A stretch of DNA of 64,000 nt from Anaerolineaceae bacterium (lineage in GTDB: Bacteria > Chloroflexota > Anaerolineae > Aggregatilineales > Phototrophicaceae): contig WGMX01000009.1 of the NCBI GenBank assembly GCA_016124855.1, positions 62,001 through 126,000 of the forward strand, written 5' to 3'. Shown here piece after piece: positions 52,142-59,926 of this stretch. The translations under genes and the position numbers were made by a program. Position 1 is the first letter of the stretch; each line of letters starts with the position of its first letter. The notes under the pieces were generated by a model. That model did not search any database. It was not told the origin of the DNA and worked only from the letters and a program-made list of their open reading frames with translations.

Positions 52142-53149
52142 ATGATGCAAAAATTGAGTAGTTTACGCCTTCCGTGGCCGACTGATTGGACGGCACTTTT
52201 TGGTGCGGAACGCCCGCTTGTATTGGAAATCGGTTTCGGCTATGGACAGTTTCTCCAACATCTGGCACGGACTAAACCGGGCGCCAATATCATCGGCTTG
52301 GAAATCGCGAACCAATGTTTAGACTCAGCCGAACGCGCGATTGGTCGTAAGCATTTGACGAATGTGCGTGTCATCCAATCAATGGCGGAAACCGCGCTGC
52401 ATCATTTGTTTGTTCCCGACAGCCTTAGCGAAGTTCACATTAATTTTCCTGATCCGTGGTTTAAGAAACGCCACGGGCACAGGCGCCTAATCCAACGCGA
52501 TACACTTGATGTGCTGGTTAGCCGGATGCAGGTTGGCGCGACGCTTTACCTTGCAACCGACATTATCGAATATGCCGAGATGAGTGCAGAACTGCTGCGC
52601 GATACTCCCGGTTTAACCAACACATTACCGGCTGATTGGGCAAACGAGATGCCGGGTAGGGTGGTCACTAAATATGAAGGACGGGCACAGCGTGACGGAC
52701 GCTCCTGTTACTATTTTGCTTATCAACGTAATGACCGACCCGCGCCGAATGTACCTGTTATCAAGGAAATTGAAATGACTCATGTTGTGTTTCAGTCGCC
52801 ACTCAACCTCGATGAAATGCTGGCGCGTTTCGAAGGTGTTGAGCAGAAGTTCGGTGACACGATTGTACGTTTGCTGCATGGTTATCGTGGGCGCAATGTG
52901 CTGTTATTTGAAGTCTACATCCACGAACCAACGATTGACCAGCATGTTTCGTTCGTGGTTTCACCCCGTGAAACGCAACAGGAGTACACGATCAAGGTCG
53001 GTACGATGGGTTATCCTCGTTCAACCCCCGGTTTGCAACAAGCCGTCGCCCTGATGGCGGAATGGGTCATCGGTCTGAGCCCAGATGCTAAAATGGTGAA
53101 ACATAAATTGGGTGATTATGTTCCAGAGTCGTTGTCCGAAGAAAACTAA
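52142..53149 (+). CDS. trmB: tRNA (guanine-46-N7)-methyltransferase with C-terminal extension
   Basis: TrmB adds a methyl to G46 in the variable loop of tRNAs. The catalytic part (1-205) has LVLEIGFGYGQFL (SAM binding) and the signature INFPDPWFKKRH. The protein is 335 residues, against about 210-240 for most TrmB. The extra ~125 residues begin MTHVVFQSPLNLDEMLARF and form an alpha/beta domain with no family I can name; this extension seems a feature of Chloroflexota TrmB. The ATG at 52142 is only 24 bases after tRNA-Ser; an ATG one codon later is also possible. tRNA and its modifying enzyme may share a transcript. Confidence 0.92.
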   Translation: MMQKLSSLRLPWPTDWTALFGAERPLVLEIGFGYGQFLQHLARTKPGANIIGLEIANQCLDSAERAIGRKHLTNVRVIQSMAETALHHLFVPDSLSEVHINFPDPWFKKRHGHRRLIQRDTLDVLVSRMQVGATLYLATDIIEYAEMSAELLRDTPGLTNTLPADWANEMPGRVVTKYEGRAQRDGRSCYYFAYQRNDRPAPNVPVIKEIEMTHVVFQSPLNLDEMLARFEGVEQKFGDTIVRLLHGYRGRNVLLFEVYIHEPTIDQHVSFVVSPRETQQEYTIKVGTMGYPRSTPGLQQAVALMAEWVIGLSPDAKMVKHKLGDYVPESLSEEN

Positions 53150-53284
53150 TCCACAACCGGGCAAATTTTGCGTAAACTGCGATTGTTTCTGCATTTTTAC
53201 TGCCTAGTTTGGTAATGGCTGGCAGTAACGTGATAAACGTCAATCTGCGGTGTATGTTCGGTTAATCTTCAACTACCAAATTTC
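53150..53284. other. gap between trmB and a decayed gene
   Basis: No coding frame or RNA is seen between the trmB stop and the gene remnant. No terminator hairpin is visible. Confidence 0.35.
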
Positions 53285-53525
53285 ATCAGATGTTCCACCA
53301 AAGCTGCCAATGTTCAACGAGCTGTTGACCCCTTTGAACCGGTTTTCTTTAATAAAATGGTGCTGCTGGTTGACCAGCTTTTTCTTTATCGCAGGCGCAT
53401 GATTGAAGGCAAAGACGGTATTCCTACGAACGAAGTGCTTGTGTCTGCAATTTGCTGCTCAACAACCGTGGTAAACTGATGACTGACAAAGGCTTCAAAC
53501 TGGGTCAAGCGAAATCAAATTGAAC
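53285..53525 (+). pseudogene. frameshifted remnant of a short conserved gene
   Basis: Two frames join into one protein-like sequence. The first, from about 53285, reads FEPVFFNKMVLLVDQLFLYR and then RRRMIEGKDGIPTNEV. A one-base shift near 53445 leads to a second frame reading VCNLLLNNRGKLMTDKGFKL, which stops at 53523-53525. The pieces resemble, from memory, short conserved proteins with an EGKDGNPLNEVR motif. Neither frame has a start or ribosome site, so this is a relic. The family name is not certain. Confidence 0.5.
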
Positions 53526-53580
53526 CAAGATGATTTCGAGCGCCGATGCCGGTGGTTGGGTAAGGCACTGAGGAGCAGGT

Positions 53581-53958
53581 ATGGATAGCGAGAAAGCGGG
53601 TTTCGCGTCGATTGATGAGTATATTGCGACGTTTCCTAAGGCCATACAAGAACGGCTGCAAGACATGCGTGCGACCATCAAAGCTGCCGCACCCGATGCG
53701 ACCGAGAAAATCAGCTATCAAATGCCAACCTTTTACTTGAATGGCAATCTTGTTCATTTTGCCGCGTACAAGAATCATATTGGGTTTTATCCTACGCCAC
53801 AGGGCATCGAAGAGTTTAAGGATGAACTTTCGGTTTATGCGGGTGCAAAAGGTTCGGTGCAATTTCCCCTAGACCAGCCTCTTCCACTGGAGCTTGTCAG
53901 CCGTGTTGTCCAGTTCCGCGCGGCTGAAAACCGCAAAAAGACTAAAAAACGGAAGTGA
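53581..53958 (+). CDS. DUF1801 (YdhG-like) protein
   Basis: A 125-residue protein of the DUF1801/YdhG family, which includes frataxin-like proteins proposed to handle iron. Typical features are the N-terminal FASIDEYIATFPKAIQERL, the central EKISYQMPTFYLNGNLVHFAAYKNHIGFYP, and GSVQFPLDQPLP before a C-terminal basic helix (RKKTKKRK). The role is not established. The next gene, a PNPOx-like protein, begins 28 bases later in the same direction. Confidence 0.9.
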   Translation: MDSEKAGFASIDEYIATFPKAIQERLQDMRATIKAAAPDATEKISYQMPTFYLNGNLVHFAAYKNHIGFYPTPQGIEEFKDELSVYAGAKGSVQFPLDQPLPLELVSRVVQFRAAENRKKTKKRK

Positions 53959-53986
53959 AACACTCCGATTGAAAGGGTTAAATTGC

Positions 53987-54427
53987 ATGACCACTTGGGC
54001 AGAGTTTGCACATCAAGCACCTGAATTTGCGGCCTTTGGTAAAAGTCGTTTTGCGAGTGAAGTAGCCTATCTCGGCACGATTCGCGAGGATGGTGGCCCG
54101 CGCGTACATCCAGTGACACCGATTATCGGGGAGCAGTTGTTCTTGTTTATGGAACCGACGTCACCCAAAGGCAAAGATTTACAGCGTGACCCACGCTATG
54201 CGCTGCATTGTTCCGTCGAAAATTCGGGCGGTGGCGGCGGTGAATTTTATGTACGGGGAAATGCTACCTTAACGATTGATCCCGCGATGCGAGAACAAGC
54301 CATTCGCGCTTCATCGTATAAGCCAGCCGAGCGTTACATATTGTTTGTGTTGACGGTCGAGTTTGCTTTCATGAACAATTATGTTGAGGGCAAATCCGTC
54401 ACGCAGCGCTGGCAAGCTTCCAAATAA
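53987..54427 (+). CDS. PNPOx-like FMN-binding protein
   Basis: A 146-residue protein of the pyridoxamine 5'-phosphate oxidase-like fold. The N-terminal VAYLGTIREDGGPRVHPVTP is the usual flavin-binding start, and PKGKDLQRDPRYALHCSVEN is the second hallmark. These split-barrel proteins bind FMN, F420 or heme and act in small-molecule redox reactions; the substrate is unknown. The ATG at 53987 (MTTWAEFA) is chosen, with GAAAGG upstream; an open frame 31 codons further upstream overlaps the DUF1801 gene and is rejected. Confidence 0.88.
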   Translation: MTTWAEFAHQAPEFAAFGKSRFASEVAYLGTIREDGGPRVHPVTPIIGEQLFLFMEPTSPKGKDLQRDPRYALHCSVENSGGGGGEFYVRGNATLTIDPAMREQAIRASSYKPAERYILFVLTVEFAFMNNYVEGKSVTQRWQASK

Positions 54428-54433
54428 AATATG

Positions 54434-54454
54434 CGGGCGCATCCACGCTGCGCC
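54434..54454. terminator. hairpin between convergent PNPOx-like and P450 genes
   Basis: GGGCGC pairs with GCGCCC around a nine-base loop, lying between the two stop codons. No long T-run is present, so the terminator call is moderate. Confidence 0.4.
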
Positions 54455-54469
54455 CACTTGATGACTCTT

Positions 54470-55855
54470 TTAGGCTGACAATGTTAATGCTGTTTCGGCC
54501 TGCTTTAGGCTTTCACGCTTGGTGAGACTCATTTGAATATCCGGTTGAGGGCGCAGCGTAACCAGCGGGTTCGGTTTAATATCTTGACCGGGGACGAGTG
54601 AAAGCTGATAGCGCTGAAGGATGGTCGCCAATATCAATTGTGCTTCCATCATGGCGAATTGGTTGCCAACGCAAACGCGCGGTCCACCGCCAAACGGGAA
54701 ATAGGCGTACTTGGGGATATGTTCCTCATTAGCTGCCGCGAAACGTTCGGGATGGAATTCATCAGGCTGTTCCCAGTAACGCGCGTCATGATGGATGACG
54801 TACATACTCATCATGAGGGTGCTGCCTTTGGGGATCGTGTAACCACCGAGTTCAATGTCTTCTTGTGCTTCGCGCGAAGTTGTCCATGCCGGTGGATACA
54901 TGCGCATGGATTCTTTGATAACCATTTCTAGATAGGGCAATTTGGGCAAATCTGCTAAGGCAGGCAGGCGACCTTGGATCGTCGTCGTAATTTCCTCAGC
55001 GAGTTTCCGTTCAATTTCAGGATGCTTGCCTAGAAGATAGAATGTCCATGCCAGCGCGTTGGCGGTCGTTTCATGACCTGCCACAAACAAGGTCATTGCT
55101 TCGTCTTTGACCTGCTTGTTAGTCATTTGCCCGCCGTCCTGCTCATCAACTGCCATGAGCAGCATCGACAGCAAATCACCTTTGTCCTCATCAGATGCCT
55201 TGCGCTCGTCAATGAAGTGGTTAATGGTTTCGTCAATCACTTTCAGCGCATTACGACGCTTACGGTTGGTGGCTGTTGGCAGCTTTTCCATGAGCTGCAT
55301 CGGTCGCGATACACGGTCAGCGGTGGCCTCGATGCCGATGCTAATGGCTGCACCAATACTGTCGGCCTTGTCTGTGACATCGGTATCAAACAATGTCTTG
55401 GCGACAATTCGCATCGTCAAGTGCATCATCTCATTTAAGAGGCTGATTTGCTGGCTGTCTCGGCACTCGTGCAGCATATCGTCGGTGTAATTAACCATCG
55501 TATCGGCGTAGGCGGCGATCCGTTTGTGATGGAATGCCGGTTGTACCAAACGCCTCTGCCGTTTATGCAGTTCGCCGTCGCTTGTCAGCAACCCTTGTCC
55601 GATAGAGTCTTGAGCGGCTCGTTTGAGGGCAGGGGTTTTCTGGAATTGTTCAGGGTGTTTGACCAGCACGTACTGCACATATTCCGGATTATTCAGTTGG
55701 TAGATATGGCGCGAGCCAAGTTGAAAATAAACGATGTCACCGAACTGATCGCGATTGGCAGTCAAGAAGCCGATTCGATCTTGCAGCATTTGGCGGATGC
55801 TGCCCAAAAATGGCAGACCTTTTGGCCCCGGTGGACGTTTTGTTATAGTGGTCAT
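54470..55855 (-). CDS. cytochrome P450
   Basis: A 461-residue P450 monooxygenase. The proline-rich start (PPGPKGLPFLGS) is followed by the I-helix AGHETT (259-264), the K-helix KESMR (Glu 315, Arg 318), and the heme loop FPFGGGPRVCVGNQFA with Cys 395 as the heme thiolate. The pattern is like bacterial P450s of the CYP102/CYP4-related group, which oxidise fatty acids or similar chains, but the substrate is not certain. No reductase or ferredoxin is in the window. The ATG at 55855 has TAGGGA upstream and a promoter at 55876-55903. Confidence 0.95.
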   Translation of the reverse strand: MTTITKRPPGPKGLPFLGSIRQMLQDRIGFLTANRDQFGDIVYFQLGSRHIYQLNNPEYVQYVLVKHPEQFQKTPALKRAAQDSIGQGLLTSDGELHKRQRRLVQPAFHHKRIAAYADTMVNYTDDMLHECRDSQQISLLNEMMHLTMRIVAKTLFDTDVTDKADSIGAAISIGIEATADRVSRPMQLMEKLPTATNRKRRNALKVIDETINHFIDERKASDEDKGDLLSMLLMAVDEQDGGQMTNKQVKDEAMTLFVAGHETTANALAWTFYLLGKHPEIERKLAEEITTTIQGRLPALADLPKLPYLEMVIKESMRMYPPAWTTSREAQEDIELGGYTIPKGSTLMMSMYVIHHDARYWEQPDEFHPERFAAANEEHIPKYAYFPFGGGPRVCVGNQFAMMEAQLILATILQRYQLSLVPGQDIKPNPLVTLRPQPDIQMSLTKRESLKQAETALTLSA

Positions 55856-55875
55856 ATTTCCCTACACTCACTACA

Positions 55876-55903
55876 ATTATAGACACGATGTATATAATTA
55901 CAA
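55876..55903 (-). promoter_or_regulatory. P450 promoter
   Basis: On the minus strand TTGTAA (55898-55903) and TATAAT (55876-55881) are 16 bases apart, about 20 bases before the start codon. Confidence 0.5.
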
Positions 55904-55970
55904 TATGCCAAATCGTAGCGTCGGTCAATACTTTCCGGAGGATAACTTGTAAAATCTGTGTAAACTTGTG

Positions 55971-57137
55971 TTATCGCCACGTTTGTTTCTTGAGCACACT
56001 ATGAGGTGTTAAACCCTGTGCCAACTGTTCAGCCCGCCGTTGAATGCGTCGCCCTGACTGTTCGTGGATTTCTTGGACGTGGGCAACTTTTTCCTCAATG
56101 GCTACCTTGAGCCAGCGCTCTCCATTTTCGGCAGTCGCCAAGCTGCCACTCCCGTAAGCACCAGTTAAGGTGTCGTCTTCCCACATTGCCGACATAATCA
56201 GTGCACCGCCTTCAATCCAATCCATATAGTAATTGGGCGTACTGATGAAATTCGGTTCATCGACGACGCGTTCCATTTTGCATAATTCAGGCCGAAGATG
56301 CAGTAAATAAGCCGTTTCAAGTTCACCGGCGTGACCCATGCCACCAGTGGCTGATTTTCGATAATGTTCAATGGCCGGCGCACCCAAGTGACCGGAGGTG
56401 TGGAGGAAGGTAGTCGCCGCAAAAACGTGATGGTGACGGTCACCCGCGTATTTGACGACATTGTGCAGAAACGATCCGTTGCCACCGTGCCCACTCATCA
56501 GATAAAAACGGTCAGCCCCACGTGCGACCAATCCATCAATGACTTCCAACAAGAAATCTTCGAAGACTCGCCCTCCGAGATTGAGCGTACCGGCAAATGA
56601 ATCATGGTACATGCTCACACCATAAGGAAGGGTAGGCAGAGTCTCGGCTTCATCAGGAATAGCTTCAACTGTGCTGTCGGCTATCGCCCCGATAATTACG
56701 CTGTCAGTGCTTAGAGGCAGGTGATAACCATGCTGCTCGGTGTGTCCGCAAGGAATGAGAATGACGCGCTGTTGCGTCGCAAATAGCGGCTTAGGATCGT
56801 TGGCAGTGGATCGTCCTTTGGTCACTTGCTTGACATCGTCGGCAGCTAAAATCGTGCTGCCAGAATAAACAATCCAGAAATTTGTGAAGCCCTGCTGCCT
56901 TAATCCATTAAAAATAGCGTCAATCACGCGCTTGAGCATGGTTTCCGAAACCGGTGCGACACTGCCTGCCCACCCATAGGGCAGAGTAGGCAGTACGCAT
57001 AACTTCTGTTCATTGATGGCTTGTGCGATGTCGCTCAATCCATAACCGTCACCGAGCTGCAAAATAAACGGAATATCACGCGGTAAATCAACCACTTCGG
57101 GCCACGTCAATTGGTCATAATGAATAAGGTTGAGCAT
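55971..57137 (-). CDS. creatininase-family amidohydrolase with degenerate N-terminal half
   Basis: A 388-residue protein of the creatininase family (metal-dependent amidohydrolases acting on creatinine, formamides or similar). The active half is residues 124-390: GHTEQHGYHLPLSTD (Glu 134, His 136, Asp 145), SGHGGNG and GHAGELET. Residues 22-94 look like a worn duplicate: FILQLGDGYGL and VLPTLPYG lead to the helix TMLKRVIDAIFNGLRQQGFT and IVYSGS, lining up with VILIPCG, TLPTLPYG and the helix FEDFLLEVIDGLVARGA before LMSGHGG, but without metal ligands. A perfect AGGAGG precedes the ATG. It is divergent from the channel-like gene. Confidence 0.86.
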   Translation of the reverse strand: MLNLIHYDQLTWPEVVDLPRDIPFILQLGDGYGLSDIAQAINEQKLCVLPTLPYGWAGSVAPVSETMLKRVIDAIFNGLRQQGFTNFWIVYSGSTILAADDVKQVTKGRSTANDPKPLFATQQRVILIPCGHTEQHGYHLPLSTDSVIIGAIADSTVEAIPDEAETLPTLPYGVSMYHDSFAGTLNLGGRVFEDFLLEVIDGLVARGADRFYLMSGHGGNGSFLHNVVKYAGDRHHHVFAATTFLHTSGHLGAPAIEHYRKSATGGMGHAGELETAYLLHLRPELCKMERVVDEPNFISTPNYYMDWIEGGALIMSAMWEDDTLTGAYGSGSLATAENGERWLKVAIEEKVAHVQEIHEQSGRRIQRRAEQLAQGLTPHSVLKKQTWR

Positions 57138-57258
57138 AAGAGTTCCTCCTGAAGGACGAATAATAACGGGTTCGTCTGCTGCCCGAAAGTGCAGTGGAAC
57201 GGGTCTTCGTTGACCGATATAATAGCGTTTTCCACGTTTACCTTCATTGAGAAATCAT

Positions 57259-58365
57259 ATGCCATTTTGGGTTGAGGTCATCCTGCGGATTGTTCTGTTT
57301 CTAGCCGGAGGTTATCTGGCTGGTTGGACGGTGATGTCGGCTATCCGGAGTTTTGTGCTGCCGCGCGGGGATAATGTGGCTTTGACGCGCTTTGTGTTTA
57401 GGCGAATGTCGACGGTCTACCGCTTGATGGCGAAGCGAACCAAGACTTACGCTGAACAAGATCGTATTATGGCACTTTTTGCCCCGGTTACGCTGTTGTT
57501 ACTGCCAGTGATCTGGCTGTTTTTGATCTTAATCGGCTACACCATGATGTTTTACGCATTAGGTGAAGGCACTCTATATGAATCATTCAAGATTAGTGGT
57601 TCGTCATTATATACACTCGGTTTTTTCACAGTGGATTCGGTAGCGCCCAATGGTATGGCCTTATTCGCTACCATTTTAGAATTTACCGAGTCAACCATTG
57701 GTTTAGGATTGATTGCAATTGTAATCTCGTACCTACCGACCATGTATGCCGCGTTTTCGGCGCGGGAAACGCTGGTGACTCTGCTCGAAATCCGTGCGAA
57801 TTCGCCGCCGTCGGCTGTTGACTTGATTCTGCGCGCGCATCGCATTCGTGGATTCGATTCCTTAGACGAGTTGTGGGCTGCGTGGGAAGTGTGGTTCGCC
57901 CAGATTGAGGAAAGTCATACGTCCCTATTTGCGCTGAATTTGTTCCGTTCACCGCAGCCAGATCGTTCATGGATTACTGCCGCCGGAGCAGTTATGGATG
58001 GCGCGGCGTTGATGCATGCGGCGGTTAATGTTCCACGCAATGCGCAGTCACAGTTATGCATTCGGGCTGGCTATGTGGCTTTGCGGCACATCGCAGATTT
58101 CTTTAGAATTCCTTATAACGCCAATCCAAATTACACGGATTTCATCAGCATCACGCGCGAGGAATTTGAGGAAGCGCTCGACCAACTTGCGGCAAATGGC
58201 GTTCCACTCAAAGCTGACCGTGACCAAGCGTGGAAAGATTTCACGGGTTGGCGTGTGAATTATGATACAGTGCTGTTGGCGCTGTGCGAATTGGTGATGG
58301 CTCCTTATGCGCCGTGGTCGTCGGATCGAGGATTGCAGCGGAGTGTGTTTAAGATTATGAAATAG
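57259..58365 (+). CDS. channel-like membrane protein
   Basis: A 368-residue protein with four hydrophobic segments in the first 175 residues and a soluble C-terminal half. Between helices a re-entrant-looking segment reads GSSLYTLGFFTVDS, in the place of the K-channel filter (usually TVGYG). This suggests a two-helix channel or receptor of a family I cannot name. The C-terminal part is helical and Trp-rich. The ATG at 57259 is chosen; a TTG four codons earlier is possible. It is divergent from the creatininase-family gene and precedes the TetR gene. Confidence 0.65.
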   Translation: MPFWVEVILRIVLFLAGGYLAGWTVMSAIRSFVLPRGDNVALTRFVFRRMSTVYRLMAKRTKTYAEQDRIMALFAPVTLLLLPVIWLFLILIGYTMMFYALGEGTLYESFKISGSSLYTLGFFTVDSVAPNGMALFATILEFTESTIGLGLIAIVISYLPTMYAAFSARETLVTLLEIRANSPPSAVDLILRAHRIRGFDSLDELWAAWEVWFAQIEESHTSLFALNLFRSPQPDRSWITAAGAVMDGAALMHAAVNVPRNAQSQLCIRAGYVALRHIADFFRIPYNANPNYTDFISITREEFEEALDQLAANGVPLKADRDQAWKDFTGWRVNYDTVLLALCELVMAPYAPWSSDRGLQRSVFKIMK

Positions 58366-58432
58366 AACTGTAGCCACTGCATTTGGTGTATACTAACAGA
58401 CAATTGTATAGAATTAGTCGAGTATTCGTGTT

Positions 58433-59032
58433 ATGTCCAAACGACCTGACCGGCGTGGGCCGCGTACCCGCCGCCTTCTGCGTGATGCGCTGATCTCTCT
58501 CATCCTCGAAAAGGGTTACGATGCCGTGACCGTGCAGGATATCACGGATCGTGCCAATCTTGGACGGGCAACCTTTTATCTGCACTTTAAGAATGGCAAA
58601 GATCAGTTGTTGATGACCAGCTTGCGCGAAATGTTTGATGATCTTAAAGCGCGTATTGCGCCACCAACTTCTGAGATTCCGCTGGGTGATATGGCGCTGA
58701 GGATGATTCCCTTCCAACATGCGTTTGAGTATCGCGATTTGTATCGGGTAACGCTGCTCAGTCAGCAGGGAACAGCGGCGATTGTTAATGGCATCCGCGA
58801 ATATTTAGCGGGCAGTTTGCGCGAAAGAATCGATGTGGCTATCGGTGAACGTCAGCCGCTTGTGCCCTTGGATGTGCTGGCGAATTATCTGGCAGGGGCG
58901 ATGATCTCGTTGATTAGCTGGTGGCTTAAGCAAGACACAGATTATACCGCTGAACAAATGGCGGATATGTTTCGTCAACTTTCGATGCCAACGATTAGTA
59001 CTGTTTTGGGGCTTGGTGCGGCCTCTAGTTAG
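58433..59032 (+). CDS. TetR-family regulator
   Basis: A 199-residue transcription factor. The N-terminal helix-turn-helix (about 14-58) reads RDALISLILEKGYDAVTV then ITDRANLGRATFYLHFKN, the usual TetR DNA-binding domain. The C-terminal part is helical, for ligand binding and dimerisation. It likely represses a nearby gene, possibly the channel-like protein upstream, but no palindromic operator was found by eye. Its stop overlaps the convergent sulfurtransferase gene by four bases. Confidence 0.93.
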   Translation: MSKRPDRRGPRTRRLLRDALISLILEKGYDAVTVQDITDRANLGRATFYLHFKNGKDQLLMTSLREMFDDLKARIAPPTSEIPLGDMALRMIPFQHAFEYRDLYRVTLLSQQGTAAIVNGIREYLAGSLRERIDVAIGERQPLVPLDVLANYLAGAMISLISWWLKQDTDYTAEQMADMFRQLSMPTISTVLGLGAASS

Positions 59033-59880
59033 CGTTCGAGCGGCTTACTGTTGTCATTACCCCAATCTTTCCATGAGCCATCATATACCGCACCGTTATT
59101 AAAGCCAGCCACTTGCAAGGCCAAGAGTCCATAACTGGCTGAAACGCCACCATTACAGTAGACGATGACTTCCGGCGTGTCTTGGTTGATGCCAATTGCA
59201 CCTAACTTTGCGCGCAGTTGGTCTGGCGCCAGTATTGTTCCGTCAGGATTAATCAGGACGGTACGCGGTTGGTTAACCGCACCGGGGATATGTCCGGTTC
59301 TTGAAGCGCGGGCATAGTCTCCGCGAAATTCTTCCGGCGTGCGCACATCCATGAGTTTGGTGGAGGTGTTCAACTTGGCCAGTACATCATCAGCATTCCG
59401 ATATAAGCTGCGGTCTGGGTGTGTGACAAATGTTTTCCGATAGATATTCGGGATGTCAGCCGTTACTGGACGTTCTTCGGCAATCCATTTGTTCCAGCCG
59501 CCATCGAGTACCACGACTTTTTCATGTCCATAATAATTGAGCGACCACCAGAGACGTGCCGCAAACATGCCGCTGGCATCATCATAAGCCACGACAAAGG
59601 TGTTTTCGTCAATGCCGTTACGGCTCATCACTTCGGCGTATCGTTCTGACTTGGCAATTTGTGCGTGACGAGGATCTGCCGGATCAGTGATTTCGTTCAC
59701 CCAATCGATGAACACTGCACCGGGTATATGTGATTTTTCGTAATCGTCCTGATGATTAAAGTAATGAGGCGTGGGTTGGCTGGCGGGCAAGACATGACCG
59801 CGAATGTCGACGATTCGCAAATTCGTATCATGTAGATGGTCTTGCAGCCATTGGGTCGAGACAAGCGGATTGGTGAGCAT
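59029..59880 (-). CDS. tandem-rhodanese sulfurtransferase
   Basis: A 283-residue protein with two rhodanese domains, like thiosulfate or 3-mercaptopyruvate sulfurtransferases. The N-terminal domain (about 6-135) has no Cys at its loop (VVAYDDASGMFAARLWW) and is structural. The C-terminal domain carries the active Cys 242 in YCNGGVSAS; this loop is closer to thiosulfate sulfurtransferases than to the CGSGVT of MST enzymes. It moves sulfur to cyanide or thiols in the cytosol. The first domain opens with LVSTQWLQDHL, the typical start. Confidence 0.93.
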   Translation of the reverse strand: MLTNPLVSTQWLQDHLHDTNLRIVDIRGHVLPASQPTPHYFNHQDDYEKSHIPGAVFIDWVNEITDPADPRHAQIAKSERYAEVMSRNGIDENTFVVAYDDASGMFAARLWWSLNYYGHEKVVVLDGGWNKWIAEERPVTADIPNIYRKTFVTHPDRSLYRNADDVLAKLNTSTKLMDVRTPEEFRGDYARASRTGHIPGAVNQPRTVLINPDGTILAPDQLRAKLGAIGINQDTPEVIVYCNGGVSASYGLLALQVAGFNNGAVYDGSWKDWGNDNSKPLER

Positions 59881-59926
59881 AAAAGATGCCTGTTGAGAAT
59901 GTTATTGAATTGATGTTGAAGGCAGC

